Assembly: GCF_014280435.1 (NCBI RefSeq)
Contig: NZ_CP060388.1
Span: 3,237,501-3,301,500, forward strand
Length of the DNA stretch: 64,000 nucleotides
Direction of reading: 5' to 3'
Source of the DNA: Sphingobium sp. KCTC 72723
GTDB lineage: Bacteria; Pseudomonadota; Alphaproteobacteria; Sphingomonadales; Sphingomonadaceae
Part shown: piece after piece, positions 1-7,740 of the stretch
Position numbering within the stretch: position 1 is the stretch's first letter
Layout: the number at the start of each line of letters is the position of its first letter
Position numbers and translations under genes: made by a program
The notes under the pieces: model-generated
What the model was told of the DNA's origin: nothing
Database searches by the model: none
Seen by the model: only the letters and a program-made list of their open reading frames with translations

Positions 1-2158
1 CTTCCAGCGTCGCGGCGCGCACCCCGGCCAGCACCGGATCTTTCTGCGCGGCGGCGATCAACTGGTTGCGCAATTCCAGAAAGCGATCGCGGCTGAGGCC
101 ACCGGTATTGAGCAACTCGAACGTAAAGCCATTCGACTGGCCCAGCCCGCGAATGGCAGGTGGCGTCATTGCCAGCACCTTGGCATCGCGAATAGCACCC
201 AACTGCCTGTTCGCCCGGCCAGCGATGGCGCTGGCGGTGTTTTCGCTACCCGCCCGGTCGTCCCACGGGGCCAGGTTGATGAAGCCCTGACCCGTATTTT
301 CACCCTGACCCTGAAAACTGAACCCGGTCATGATGAAGGCATAACCGACATTATCCTTCTCATCGGTCATGAAATAATTCAGCACCCGGTCCGCCGCCGT
401 CGCTGTTCGGGTCGATTTCGCGCCTGCCGGCAACGTCATCTGCACCATCACCTGCCCCTGATCCTCGACCGGCAGGAAGGACGAAGGCAATCGCACGAAC
501 AACAGGCCCAGCACGGCCAGGATCACGACATAGCCCGCCCAATAGAGCTTGCGCCGCGTCATCACAATTTGCGTGCGGCGAATATAACCGTTGGTCAGCC
601 GCTCGAACCAGCGATTGAATTTACCCGACCACCCCTTGTCGCGCCGGTCGTCATGCACCGGCTTCAATATCGTCGCACACAAGGCAGGCGACAGGATCAG
701 CGCGACGACCACCGACAACAGCATCGACGACACGATGGTAATCGAAAACTGGCGATAGATGACGCCGGTGGACCCGCCGAAAAACGCCATCGGCAACAGC
801 ACTGCCGACAAAACCAGCGCAATGCCGATCAGCGCATTACCGATTTCCGCCATAGACTTGATCGTGGCATCGCGCGGCGAAAGCCCTTCCTCCTCCATGA
901 TCCGCTCGACATTTTCGACGACGACGATGGCGTCATCGACCAGCAGGCCGATGGACAGCACCATGCCGAACAGGGTCAGCGTATTGATGGAATAGCCAAA
1001 CAGCGCCAGCACCCCGAATGTGCCGAGCAACACCACCGGCACGGCAATCGCCGGGATCAATGTCGCGCGCCAGCTTTGCAGGAACACGAACATCACGACC
1101 ACGACCAGCCCGACCGCCTCGATCAGCGTCTGTATGACTTCGTTGACCGACAATTTGATGAACGGGGTGGTGTCGCGCGGAAACACGACCTTATAGCCAT
1201 TGGGCAGGTTGCTCGATAATTCGGCCACCTTCGCTTTCACCATCTCTGCGGTCTTGAGCGCGTCCGCACCCGGTGCAAGCTGCAACGCGATGCCCGACGC
1301 AGGATGCCCGTTCAACCGCGCGGCCGTGGTATAGCTTTCATTGCCCAGTTCCACCCGCGCCACGTCGGACAAGTGAACGATCGACCCGTCGCTCTGCGTC
1401 TTGACGACGATATTGCGGAACTGCTCCGGCGTCTGGAGCCGCGCGCGCGCCGTCACCGTGGCATTGATCTGCTGGCCCGCAGGGGCAGGATCGGCACCGA
1501 TCTGTCCGGCGGAAACTTCGACATTCTGCGCCGCGATCGCTGCCTGCACGTCCGACGGCATCAGGCGGACGGTCGCCAGCTTATAGGGGTCCAGCCAAAT
1601 GCGCATGGCATATTGCGACCCGAAAATCTGGGTCGCGCCGATGCCGTCGATCCGCGCGATCGGATCCTGAAAATTGGTCACCAGGAAATCGGCAATGTCG
1701 GCCTGCGTCGCGGTGTCCGTATCGTCATACAGGCCGACCAGCATCAGGAAATCGGTCTGCTGCTTGGTGACGCTCAAACCCTGCTGCTGCACGGCGCTGG
1801 GCAGGCGGCTCAAAGCCTGCTGCACCCGGTTCTGCACCTGCACCTGCGCGGTGTCGGGGTCGGTCCCTTTTTCGAACGTCACGCTGATCGACGACCGCCC
1901 CGTGGCGGAGGAGGAGGAGGAGAAATACATCAACCCGTCGATGCCGGTCAGTTGCTGCTCGATGATCTGCGTGACGCTGGTTTCCACCGTTTCGGCCGAT
2001 GCTCCCGGATAGGTCGCGCTGACGCCTACGCCGGGCGGCGCAATGTCGGGATATTGCGCGATGGGCAGCGAAAACATCGCGCCCAGCCCTGCCAGCATGA
2101 TGCCAATGGCAATGACCCAGGCAAAGATCGGCCGGTCGATGAAATAGCGGCTGAACAT
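1..2158 (-). CDS. RND (HAE1 family) multidrug efflux permease, 3' end cut by window edge
   Basis: Inner-membrane pump subunit of a tripartite AcrB/MexB-type drug:proton antiporter. The reading frame is open from the ATG at 2158 to the window edge, giving about 719 residues of a family that is usually about 1,040 long. It begins MFSRYFIDRPIFAWVI, the typical HAE1 N-terminus with TM1. The proton-relay Asp pair in the motif VDDAIVVVENVER falls at residues 408-409, almost exactly where AcrB has D407/D408. The periplasmic porter region and TM segments through about TM8 are visible. The adaptor gene lies 10 bp upstream on the same strand, so the two form an operon. The outer-membrane partner, if linked, would lie beyond the left edge. 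The substrate cannot be read from the sequence. Confidence 0.95.
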   Translation of the reverse strand, partial: MFSRYFIDRPIFAWVIAIGIMLAGLGAMFSLPIAQYPDIAPPGVGVSATYPGASAETVETSVTQIIEQQLTGIDGLMYFSSSSSATGRSSISVTFEKGTDPDTAQVQVQNRVQQALSRLPSAVQQQGLSVTKQQTDFLMLVGLYDDTDTATQADIADFLVTNFQDPIARIDGIGATQIFGSQYAMRIWLDPYKLATVRLMPSDVQAAIAAQNVEVSAGQIGADPAPAGQQINATVTARARLQTPEQFRNIVVKTQSDGSIVHLSDVARVELGNESYTTAARLNGHPASGIALQLAPGADALKTAEMVKAKVAELSSNLPNGYKVVFPRDTTPFIKLSVNEVIQTLIEAVGLVVVVMFVFLQSWRATLIPAIAVPVVLLGTFGVLALFGYSINTLTLFGMVLSIGLLVDDAIVVVENVERIMEEEGLSPRDATIKSMAEIGNALIGIALVLSAVLLPMAFFGGSTGVIYRQFSITIVSSMLLSVVVALILSPALCATILKPVHDDRRDKGWSGKFNRWFERLTNGYIRRTQIVMTRRKLYWAGYVVILAVLGLLFVRLPSSFLPVEDQGQVMVQMTLPAGAKSTRTATAADRVLNYFMTDEKDNVGYAFIMTGFSFQGQGENTGQGFINLAPWDDRAGSENTASAIAGRANRQLGAIRDAKVLAMTPPAIRGLGQSNGFTFELLNTGGLSRDRFLELRNQLIAAAQKDPVLAGVRAATLE

Positions 2159-2168
2159 GGCGGCGCTC

Positions 2169-3320
2169 CTACTTGGCGGCCAGAATCGCGACGGGCTTTA
2201 CCACGTCATCGGGCTTCACCTTGTCGGTGCCTTCGACGATCAGCCGGTCGCCCGGCTTCAATCCGGCGGTAATCAGCCATTTGTCGCCAATCGCCTGCCC
2301 CGCCGTCACGACACGCCGCTCGACCTTGTTCGCCTTGTTCACCACCAGCGCGGTGGCATTACCCTTGGGATCGCGGCTGATCCCCTGCTGCGGGGCCAAT
2401 ATGGCGTTCGGTACGACCGATTGCGGCGCGACCACGCGCACGAACATGCCGGGCAACAACATGCCGTCGGGATTGGGGAAGCGCGCGCGCAGCGTCACCG
2501 TGCCGCTGTTTACATCCACGATCGGCTCGGCAAATTCGATCCTGCCTTCCTGCGGATATTCGCTGCCATCGTCCAGTTTCAACCTGATCGTCGCGCTCGC
2601 CGCCAGCGTCTTGCCCGCCGCCAGCGACCGGCGCAGCGCCAGCAATTGCACGCTCGACTGCGTCACATCGACATAGATGGGGTCCAGTTGCTGGATCGTC
2701 GTTAGCGGATCGGTCTGGCTCGCCGTCACCAGCGCCCCCGGCGTGAACAGCGTCCGGCCGATCCGCCCGCTGATCGGCGCCCGCACCAGCGTGAATTGCA
2801 AATTGACGTTGGTGGTCGCAAGGCTGGCGCGGGCCTGCTGCACGGCGGCCGCGGCCTGCCGCGCGGTTGCGGTCACATCGTCCCGGTCCTGCGCACTCAC
2901 CGCTTCATTGTCGATCAGCGTGCGATAACGCTGCGCCCGTGCTTGCGCCGCCGCTGCGGTCGCCTGCGCACTGGCCAGCGTGGCCTGCGCTTCATCCCGC
3001 GATGCCAGGTAAAGCCGCTGGTCGATCTGATAGAGCGGCTGCCCCGCGCGCACCATCGCACCTTCGGTAAACAGCCGCTTCTGGATCACGCCGGCCACCT
3101 GCGGCCGCACCTGCGACACCATGGTCGATACCGTTCGCCCCGGCAATTCGCTGGCCACCGTTACATTGCCCGTGGTCAGCGTCACCACCCCCACCTCGAC
3201 CGGCCCCTTTTGCGGCGGCTTCTGCCCGCCACAGGCCGCAATCAGCAGGCACAGCGCAACCGGCGCGACGCGGCCGGGGCGAAATGCCAGAACAGTGCGA
3301 AGGGGCAGAGGCAATGGCAT
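2169..3320 (-). CDS. RND efflux periplasmic adaptor lipoprotein (AcrA/MexA family)
   Basis: Periplasmic membrane-fusion subunit that links the RND permease to an outer-membrane channel. It has 383 residues, the usual family length. The N-terminal signal ends in a lipobox (LLIAAC), with the lipidated Cys at about residue 30. It is followed by the biotinyl-lipoyl half-motif, an alpha-hairpin rich in Ala and Gln (about 95-165), and beta-barrel and membrane-proximal domains (LPGMFVRV around 300). An in-frame TTG lies 6 bp upstream, but I chose the ATG at 3320. It is co-transcribed with the permease and divergent from the two-component system at 3662, which is the likely regulator of the pump (inference). 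Confidence 0.95.
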   Translation of the reverse strand: MPLPLPLRTVLAFRPGRVAPVALCLLIAACGGQKPPQKGPVEVGVVTLTTGNVTVASELPGRTVSTMVSQVRPQVAGVIQKRLFTEGAMVRAGQPLYQIDQRLYLASRDEAQATLASAQATAAAAQARAQRYRTLIDNEAVSAQDRDDVTATARQAAAAVQQARASLATTNVNLQFTLVRAPISGRIGRTLFTPGALVTASQTDPLTTIQQLDPIYVDVTQSSVQLLALRRSLAAGKTLAASATIRLKLDDGSEYPQEGRIEFAEPIVDVNSGTVTLRARFPNPDGMLLPGMFVRVVAPQSVVPNAILAPQQGISRDPKGNATALVVNKANKVERRVVTAGQAIGDKWLITAGLKPGDRLIVEGTDKVKPDDVVKPVAILAAK

Positions 3321-3661
3321 GAGCAATTATATTCCCGATAAACCCGAATCATGACCAGGCGGAGCCTTGCAACGCACTTGCGGCGCACAAACCGGAAAAG
3401 CACCGGGCGCACGCGGGGGAGTGGGGCGTGCGCGACCGGCGAACCCGGCGTCGCCCCTGACTGACCGAACGACAGACAGGGGCGTTGCAAGGGCTCCGCA
3501 TGGCGTCGGCAGGGGGCCGCCGACACAGTCCTCATCGTCGCTACCGCCGTCACGGGAAAGAGCAATCGCGTCGCATCACCCTGCAATATCGTAACGCTTT
3601 GTATCACCCTGTATCATCGCGCCATGACGGGCAGACTTTCGGCCCGTCACCCGTTACGTCC
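3321..3661. promoter_or_regulatory. Divergent intergenic region with OmpR-type direct repeats
   Basis: About 340 bp between the efflux operon (minus) and the response-regulator operon (plus). At 3591-3615 the pentamers GTAAC, GTATC and GTATC start at 3591, 3601 and 3611, an exact 10-bp helical period. Further copies (GCATC at 3573, GCAAT at 3583) extend the series upstream. A 16-base near-repeat starting ATCACCCTG occurs at 3575 and 3603. Tandem half-sites with 10-bp phasing are characteristic of OmpR/PhoB-family regulators. The site ends about 46 bp before the regulator ATG, so autoregulation is likely. Control of the pump is possible but not shown. Confidence 0.5.
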
Positions 3662-4396
3662 ATGATGATGCCCGACGCCACGCCCTCCCAACCGGCCACT
3701 CTGCTCGTCCTTGACGATGATGCGGACATTCGGGATTTAATCGTCGGGCAACTGGCCCAGGAAAATTATCGCCTGTTCGCAGCAGCCAACCTCGCCGAAC
3801 TGCGCCGCATCATGCAGGAACAGAGCGTCGACCTCATCGTCCTCGACCTCAACCTGCCCGATGGCGACGGCCTCTCGCTCTGCCGCGAATTGCGGGGGGA
3901 GGGATCCGATGTCCAGATCATCATGGTCACGGCACGGGGCAGCGCGATCGACCGTGTGCTGGGGCTGGAACTGGGGGCGGACGATTATCTGACCAAACCG
4001 TTCGAACCGCGCGAACTGCTGGTGCGCATCCGCAACCTGCTGCGGCGGGCGCGCAGCGAACCGTCAGCCCGCACCGCAACGATGCGCTACGCCCATTTCG
4101 GCCCGTGGCGGCTTGATCTGGTGCAACGGCGTCTGGTCGCGCCCGACGACCGGCTGGTGATGCTGTCGTCCGCCGAATATCGCCTGCTCTGCCGCTTCAT
4201 CGACGAACCCAATGTCGTGCTGGGTCGCGAAGCCTTGCTGCCTGAACGGCGCGCGACCGCCGCCTTCGACCGTTCGATCGATTTGCAGGTCAGCCGCCTG
4301 CGCCAGAAACTGGCCGACGCGCCGGGGGGCAGCGAACTTATCCTTACCGTGCGCGGCGAAGGCTATGTGCTGGCCAGCGCAGTGGACTATTCATGA
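3662..4396 (+). CDS. OmpR/PhoB-family response regulator
   Basis: DNA-binding response regulator of 244 residues. The receiver domain (about 13-125) has the acidic pair in LLVLDDDADIR, the phosphoacceptor Asp at about residue 62 (LDLNLPDG) and the conserved Lys in TKPFEPREL. The C-terminal winged helix (about 145-240) has the OmpR-type ending ILTVRGEGYVL. The open frame extends 59 codons upstream, but the receiver homology begins shortly after the ATG cluster at 3662, which I take as the start. The stop overlaps the kinase ATG by 4 bp (ATGA), indicating translational coupling. It faces the RND efflux operon across a shared promoter region. Confidence 0.93.
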   Translation: MMMPDATPSQPATLLVLDDDADIRDLIVGQLAQENYRLFAAANLAELRRIMQEQSVDLIVLDLNLPDGDGLSLCRELRGEGSDVQIIMVTARGSAIDRVLGLELGADDYLTKPFEPRELLVRIRNLLRRARSEPSARTATMRYAHFGPWRLDLVQRRLVAPDDRLVMLSSAEYRLLCRFIDEPNVVLGREALLPERRATAAFDRSIDLQVSRLRQKLADAPGGSELILTVRGEGYVLASAVDYS

Positions 4397-5757
4397 TCGC
4401 GCGCCTCACCAACCGGGTGCGTGCCTTCTCCCGCTCGATGGCGGGGCAGATTTTCGTCATCCTCACGCTCGGCATGTCGATCGCGGCAATCATCGCGCTG
4501 CTGGTCGCCGAACAGACCCGCCGCCATGATTTCGAACGGGTCCGCCGCCAGCGTGTCGTCGCCAGCGCCGTGGATATTGCCGACCGCTTCCATCGCGACC
4601 CGCGCCGCATCGCAACGATGATGGCCAACCATATGATCATGGGCGCCGGCCCCGCGCCCGAAGGCGTATCGCTCAGCGAGCCGGACACCGATCTTCAAGC
4701 CATCCTTGCCCAACGCTTCGGCCCCGGCGCTCAGCCAGAGGCAGGGCAGGTGCCGATCGGTCTTTGCTTCCCCGGCCGTTTCGGCAAGGAACAGGCCGCC
4801 GGGCTGGTCGATGCGCCGCGCCCGGATTGCTGGATCGTCCGCTTCACTGACCGCCACGGGTTACGCCGCGCCATGGCGCTCAGCTTCCCGCGCCTCGCCA
4901 AACCGCCCAGCACCGTGTTCAACCCGCTCTATCTGCTGGTCATCGTCGCGGCGTCGGCGGGCCTCGCCATCCTCGTCGCCCGTTTCGTGTCCAAACCGCT
5001 ACGCCGCCTGGAACGCGCGGCGGAGGCTTTCTCCGTCTCCCTCGACCCGGAGGAAATTCCCGAACGCGGCCCCGAAGAAGTGCGCGCGGCGCTCTCCACC
5101 TTCAACCTGATGCAGCGGCGCGCCCGCGCGGGCTTTGCCGAACGCACGCAACTGCTCGCGGCGATCAGCCACGACCTGCAAACGCCGCTGACGCGCCTGC
5201 GCCTGCGGCTCGAACTGGTCGAAAATGAAGAATTGCGCAGCCGCCTGATCGCCGATCATGAAGCGATGCACCGCCTCGTGCGCGAAGGGCTGGATCTGGC
5301 CAGCAGCACCGAAGCGCGCGAAAAATGGTCCACGCTCGACATCGACTCGCTGCTCGCGAGCATGGCCGAAGATGCCGAGGAACTGGGCGCGCCGGTCCGC
5401 TTCACCACCGGCTGCGGCGGCACCGTGCGAGTCAAACCCAATGCGCTCACGCGCTGCATCGCCAATCTGGTCGACAATGCGGTGCGTTATGGCGGCAGCG
5501 CGGACATCGGCTGCACGCGGGCAGGGGGTCGCCTGCTCATCCATGTGCGTGACCATGGCACAGGCATCCCCGCCGATCAGCTCGACCAGATGTTCGAACC
5601 CTTCACGCGCGGTCCCAGCAGCCAGCCCGGCGGTCGCCCCGGCACTGGCATCGGCCTTACCATCGCCCGCTCGCTCGCCATGAGTTTCGAGGCATCGGTC
5701 CGCCTGCGCAACGCAGAAGAAGGCGGCCTGATCGCGACGATCGATATGAAGGGGTAG
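4393..5757 (+). CDS. Membrane sensor histidine kinase (HAMP-HisKA-HATPase)
   Basis: Partner kinase of the preceding regulator, 454 residues. TM1 is at about 19-41, followed by a periplasmic sensor region (about 45-170) with no recognised ligand domain, TM2 (about 178-198) and a HAMP linker (about 200-250). The phosphorylated His is at residue 260 in AAISHDLQTPLTRL. The ATP-binding domain has an N-box (NLVDNAVRYG), a G1 box (DHGTGIP), an F box (MFEPFTRG) and a G2 box (GTGIGLTIA). All catalytic motifs are intact. The architecture matches EnvZ-type kinases. The signal is unknown, and efflux control is inferred only from position. Confidence 0.93.
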   Translation: MIARLTNRVRAFSRSMAGQIFVILTLGMSIAAIIALLVAEQTRRHDFERVRRQRVVASAVDIADRFHRDPRRIATMMANHMIMGAGPAPEGVSLSEPDTDLQAILAQRFGPGAQPEAGQVPIGLCFPGRFGKEQAAGLVDAPRPDCWIVRFTDRHGLRRAMALSFPRLAKPPSTVFNPLYLLVIVAASAGLAILVARFVSKPLRRLERAAEAFSVSLDPEEIPERGPEEVRAALSTFNLMQRRARAGFAERTQLLAAISHDLQTPLTRLRLRLELVENEELRSRLIADHEAMHRLVREGLDLASSTEAREKWSTLDIDSLLASMAEDAEELGAPVRFTTGCGGTVRVKPNALTRCIANLVDNAVRYGGSADIGCTRAGGRLLIHVRDHGTGIPADQLDQMFEPFTRGPSSQPGGRPGTGIGLTIARSLAMSFEASVRLRNAEEGGLIATIDMKG

Positions 5758-5812
5758 GGCAAATCCCCCCCCTCCGTTCGTGTCGAGGCGCGACGAAAAA
5801 CCGCGCTGGGCG

Positions 5813-6190
5813 TTACTTGGCCTCCGCCTTCAGATAGGCAATCAGGTTCGCCCGGTCCGCTGCCACCGGCACCCCGGCAAAGGCCATGCGGTTACCCGGC
5901 ACCAGCGCGGTCGGCTTGGTCAGAAACGCATCCAGGCTTTTGGCGTCCCACTTGATCTTGGCCTTCTGCATCGCGGGCGAATAGACAAAGCCCGCCATCG
6001 TGCCGGACGTGCGCCCGAACAGCCCTGCCAGGTTCGGTCCCATCTTCTTTGGCCCTGGCTTCACATCATGGCACAATGCGCAACGGGCAAAGACCGTCTT
6101 TCCCTTCGCCGCATCCTGCGCCAGCGCCGGGGTCGCCCCCAGAACCACAACCGCCAAACCCGCACGCATCGCTATATGCCTGATCGCCAT
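5813..6190 (-). CDS. Class I c-type cytochrome
   Basis: Small periplasmic electron carrier of about 125 residues. An N-terminal signal ends in PALAQ, and the mature part carries one haem-binding motif, CALCH (Cys at about 37 and 40, His 41 from the chosen start). The axial Met is probably in GNRMAFAG near the C-terminus. The segment GPNLAGLFGRTSGT is typical of the cytochrome c2/c550-like group that partners oxidases or dehydrogenases. I start at the ATG at 6190; the frame also allows 6226 (longer, arginine-rich) or 6169. It appears to be a single-gene unit between convergent genes. Confidence 0.9.
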   Translation of the reverse strand: MAIRHIAMRAGLAVVVLGATPALAQDAAKGKTVFARCALCHDVKPGPKKMGPNLAGLFGRTSGTMAGFVYSPAMQKAKIKWDAKSLDAFLTKPTALVPGNRMAFAGVPVAADRANLIAYLKAEAK

Positions 6191-6412
6191 GCCCCGTCTT
6201 ATCCCTTCATCCCGGCGAAGATCCACATTCCGCCTGTGCCTACACTATCTGCATCGACACTATTATCCAGAATGGCTGAACGAACGCAAAATCGAAATCC
6301 GTCATCTGCCCCATGACCCAATCTTATAGCCCCTCTCGTTCAGGGGAGGCGTGGGGACGAAAAAAACATCCTTCCTGATCCGATGCCTTGAAACCAATAC
6401 CGGCAAAATCGC

Positions 6413-7201
6413 TCACGCCTTAACCCGCATCCGCTCCAGCATCCCCACCTCATCGGCCCGCAACGTCAACACAGACACCCCCGAAGCGGTCACTGCAACG
6501 CTATGTTCGAACTGCGCGGATAGCGATCCGTCGCGCGTCACCACGGTCCAGCCATCATCGCGTGTCCGCACGCTGCGGCGACCCCGATTGAGCATCGGTT
6601 CGATCGTGAACACCATGCCCTCGCGGATCGGCAGGCCCGTGCCGGGCTTGCCGAAATGCAGGATTTGCGGTTCCTCATGCATTTCGCGGCCAATGCCATG
6701 CCCGCAATATTCGCGCACCACGCTGTAACGATTTTTCCTGGCATGGCGCTCGATCGCCCAGCCAATGTCGCCCAGCCGCGCGCCGGGGCGAACGGCGGCA
6801 ATGCCCATCCACATCGCGTCGTAAGTGGTCTGCACCAGCCGTCTGGCCACCGGACTGACTGCACCGATCATATAGGTCTTGCTGGAATCGGCGATAAAGC
6901 CATTCTTCTCCAGCGTGATGTCCAGATTGACGATATCGCCATCGGCCAGAACCACGTCAGCCGACGGGACGCCATGGCACACCACATCGTTCACCGACGA
7001 ATTCAGCACGAAACCATAATCATATTGGCCCTTGCTCGCGGGCCGTGCGCCAAGGTCGTCGACAATGAACCGCTCGACCAGCGTATCGATCTCCAATGTG
7101 GACAGGCCCACCAGCGGCATCGCATCCAGCATCGCGAATACCGACGCCAGCAACCGCCCGGATTCCGCCATCAGCGCCAGTTCTTCAGGCTGCTTCGTCA
7201 T
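6413..7201 (-). CDS. map: Type I methionine aminopeptidase
   Basis: Cytoplasmic metalloprotease that removes the initiator Met from nascent proteins; 262 residues, normal for type Ia. The expected metal and active-site residues are all visible in order: His in VCHGVP, Asp in VNLDITL, Asp in GFIADSSKTY, His in CGHGIGREMHEEP, Glu in FTIEPML and Glu in AQFEHSVAVT. The gene start overlaps the end of the upstream ParD-like gene by 17 bp, so the pair is translationally coupled. It may be an accessory copy rather than the housekeeping enzyme. That depends on whether another map exists elsewhere in the genome, which this window cannot show. Confidence 0.93.
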   Translation of the reverse strand: MTKQPEELALMAESGRLLASVFAMLDAMPLVGLSTLEIDTLVERFIVDDLGARPASKGQYDYGFVLNSSVNDVVCHGVPSADVVLADGDIVNLDITLEKNGFIADSSKTYMIGAVSPVARRLVQTTYDAMWMGIAAVRPGARLGDIGWAIERHARKNRYSVVREYCGHGIGREMHEEPQILHFGKPGTGLPIREGMVFTIEPMLNRGRRSVRTRDDGWTVVTRDGSLSAQFEHSVAVTASGVSVLTLRADEVGMLERMRVKA

Positions 7202-7427
7202 GCGTCACTATCGCCAAAGGGTCCGCGCACACGCCTGCGGCCCGCAACTCGCGCGCCATGATGGCCTGGAAACTCATCGTCGGATTGACCTCGCACAACA
7301 TGCCGATCCTGATCCAGAAAGCGGCCTGCGCGTTGATCGACCGGCAGGAAACCTTGCTGGCCCGGCGGAGCTGATCGTGCAGATCCTCCTCGATATTGAC
7401 GATACCCACATCAAGTCCATTCATCAT
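7185..7427 (-). CDS. ParD-like antitoxin family protein
   Basis: Small 80-residue protein resembling the ParD-like antitoxin family (PF11903 from memory). It has a short beta strand then helices (IVNIEEDLHDQLRRASKVSCRS), compatible with a ribbon-helix-helix DNA-binding fold. It overlaps the methionine aminopeptidase gene by 17 bp and lies upstream of it, in the position an antitoxin holds before its toxin. No ParE-type toxin is present. A 7-bp inverted repeat abuts its start codon (7428-7448), consistent with self-repression. Two consecutive ATG codons begin the frame, and no Shine-Dalgarno sequence is obvious. The toxin-antitoxin role is inferred from family only. Confidence 0.75.
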   Translation of the reverse strand: MMNGLDVGIVNIEEDLHDQLRRASKVSCRSINAQAAFWIRIGMLCEVNPTMSFQAIMARELRAAGVCADPLAIVTHDEAA

Positions 7428-7448
7428 TCATATACGAATCATATATGA
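7428..7448. promoter_or_regulatory. Inverted repeat at the parD-like start, possible operator
   Basis: TCATATA and TATATGA form perfect 7-bp arms around a 7-bp spacer, directly adjoining the start codon of the minus-strand ParD-like gene in an AT-rich stretch. The position suits an autoregulatory operator or a promoter -10 region of a short-leader transcript. Confidence 0.4.
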
Positions 7449-7735
7449 TCCATACGGGATGAAGCCAAGCGCAATGTTTTCAAGGCGCGCGATCCATATC
7501 TGCAACCACGGCGCAAAACGCACGATCAGCACGCTCATGCCGGTTCGCGGCGAACATGACGCGCCGGGAGGATTTTATAGGTTCCACCGCGCAAAAAACG
7601 GGGTGCAATTCCGCGTTTCATATCAGACCCGACCTAAGTCAGACTATCCAAACTGCGTAGAACCAATGAAAGGGACAGGATGCAAGCACTTGTAAAATAT
7701 GGATTTCCCCAGAAATCCCGAAACCATGAATCCAC
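7449..7735. other. Intergenic region upstream of parD-like/map, left of the IS
   Basis: About 290 bp with no convincing gene. A 99-codon plus-strand frame (7396-7695) has no recognisable domain and runs through the putative operator of the minus-strand gene, so I do not call it. It becomes AT-rich towards the insertion-sequence junction. Confidence 0.6.
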
Positions 7736-7740
7736 TTTAG
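7736..7740. repeat. Target-site duplication, left copy (TTTAG)
   Basis: Identical pentamer directly abutting the left IS end; its partner is at 9418-9422. Confidence 0.8.

Noticed and set aside
569..1219. 216-residue plus-strand frame rich in His, Arg and Gln
   Set aside because: It lies opposite the RND permease and has the low-complexity basic composition typical of a shadow frame.
7396..7695. 99-residue plus-strand frame upstream of the IS
   Set aside because: It overlaps the start of the ParD-like gene and has no known motif or ribosome site.
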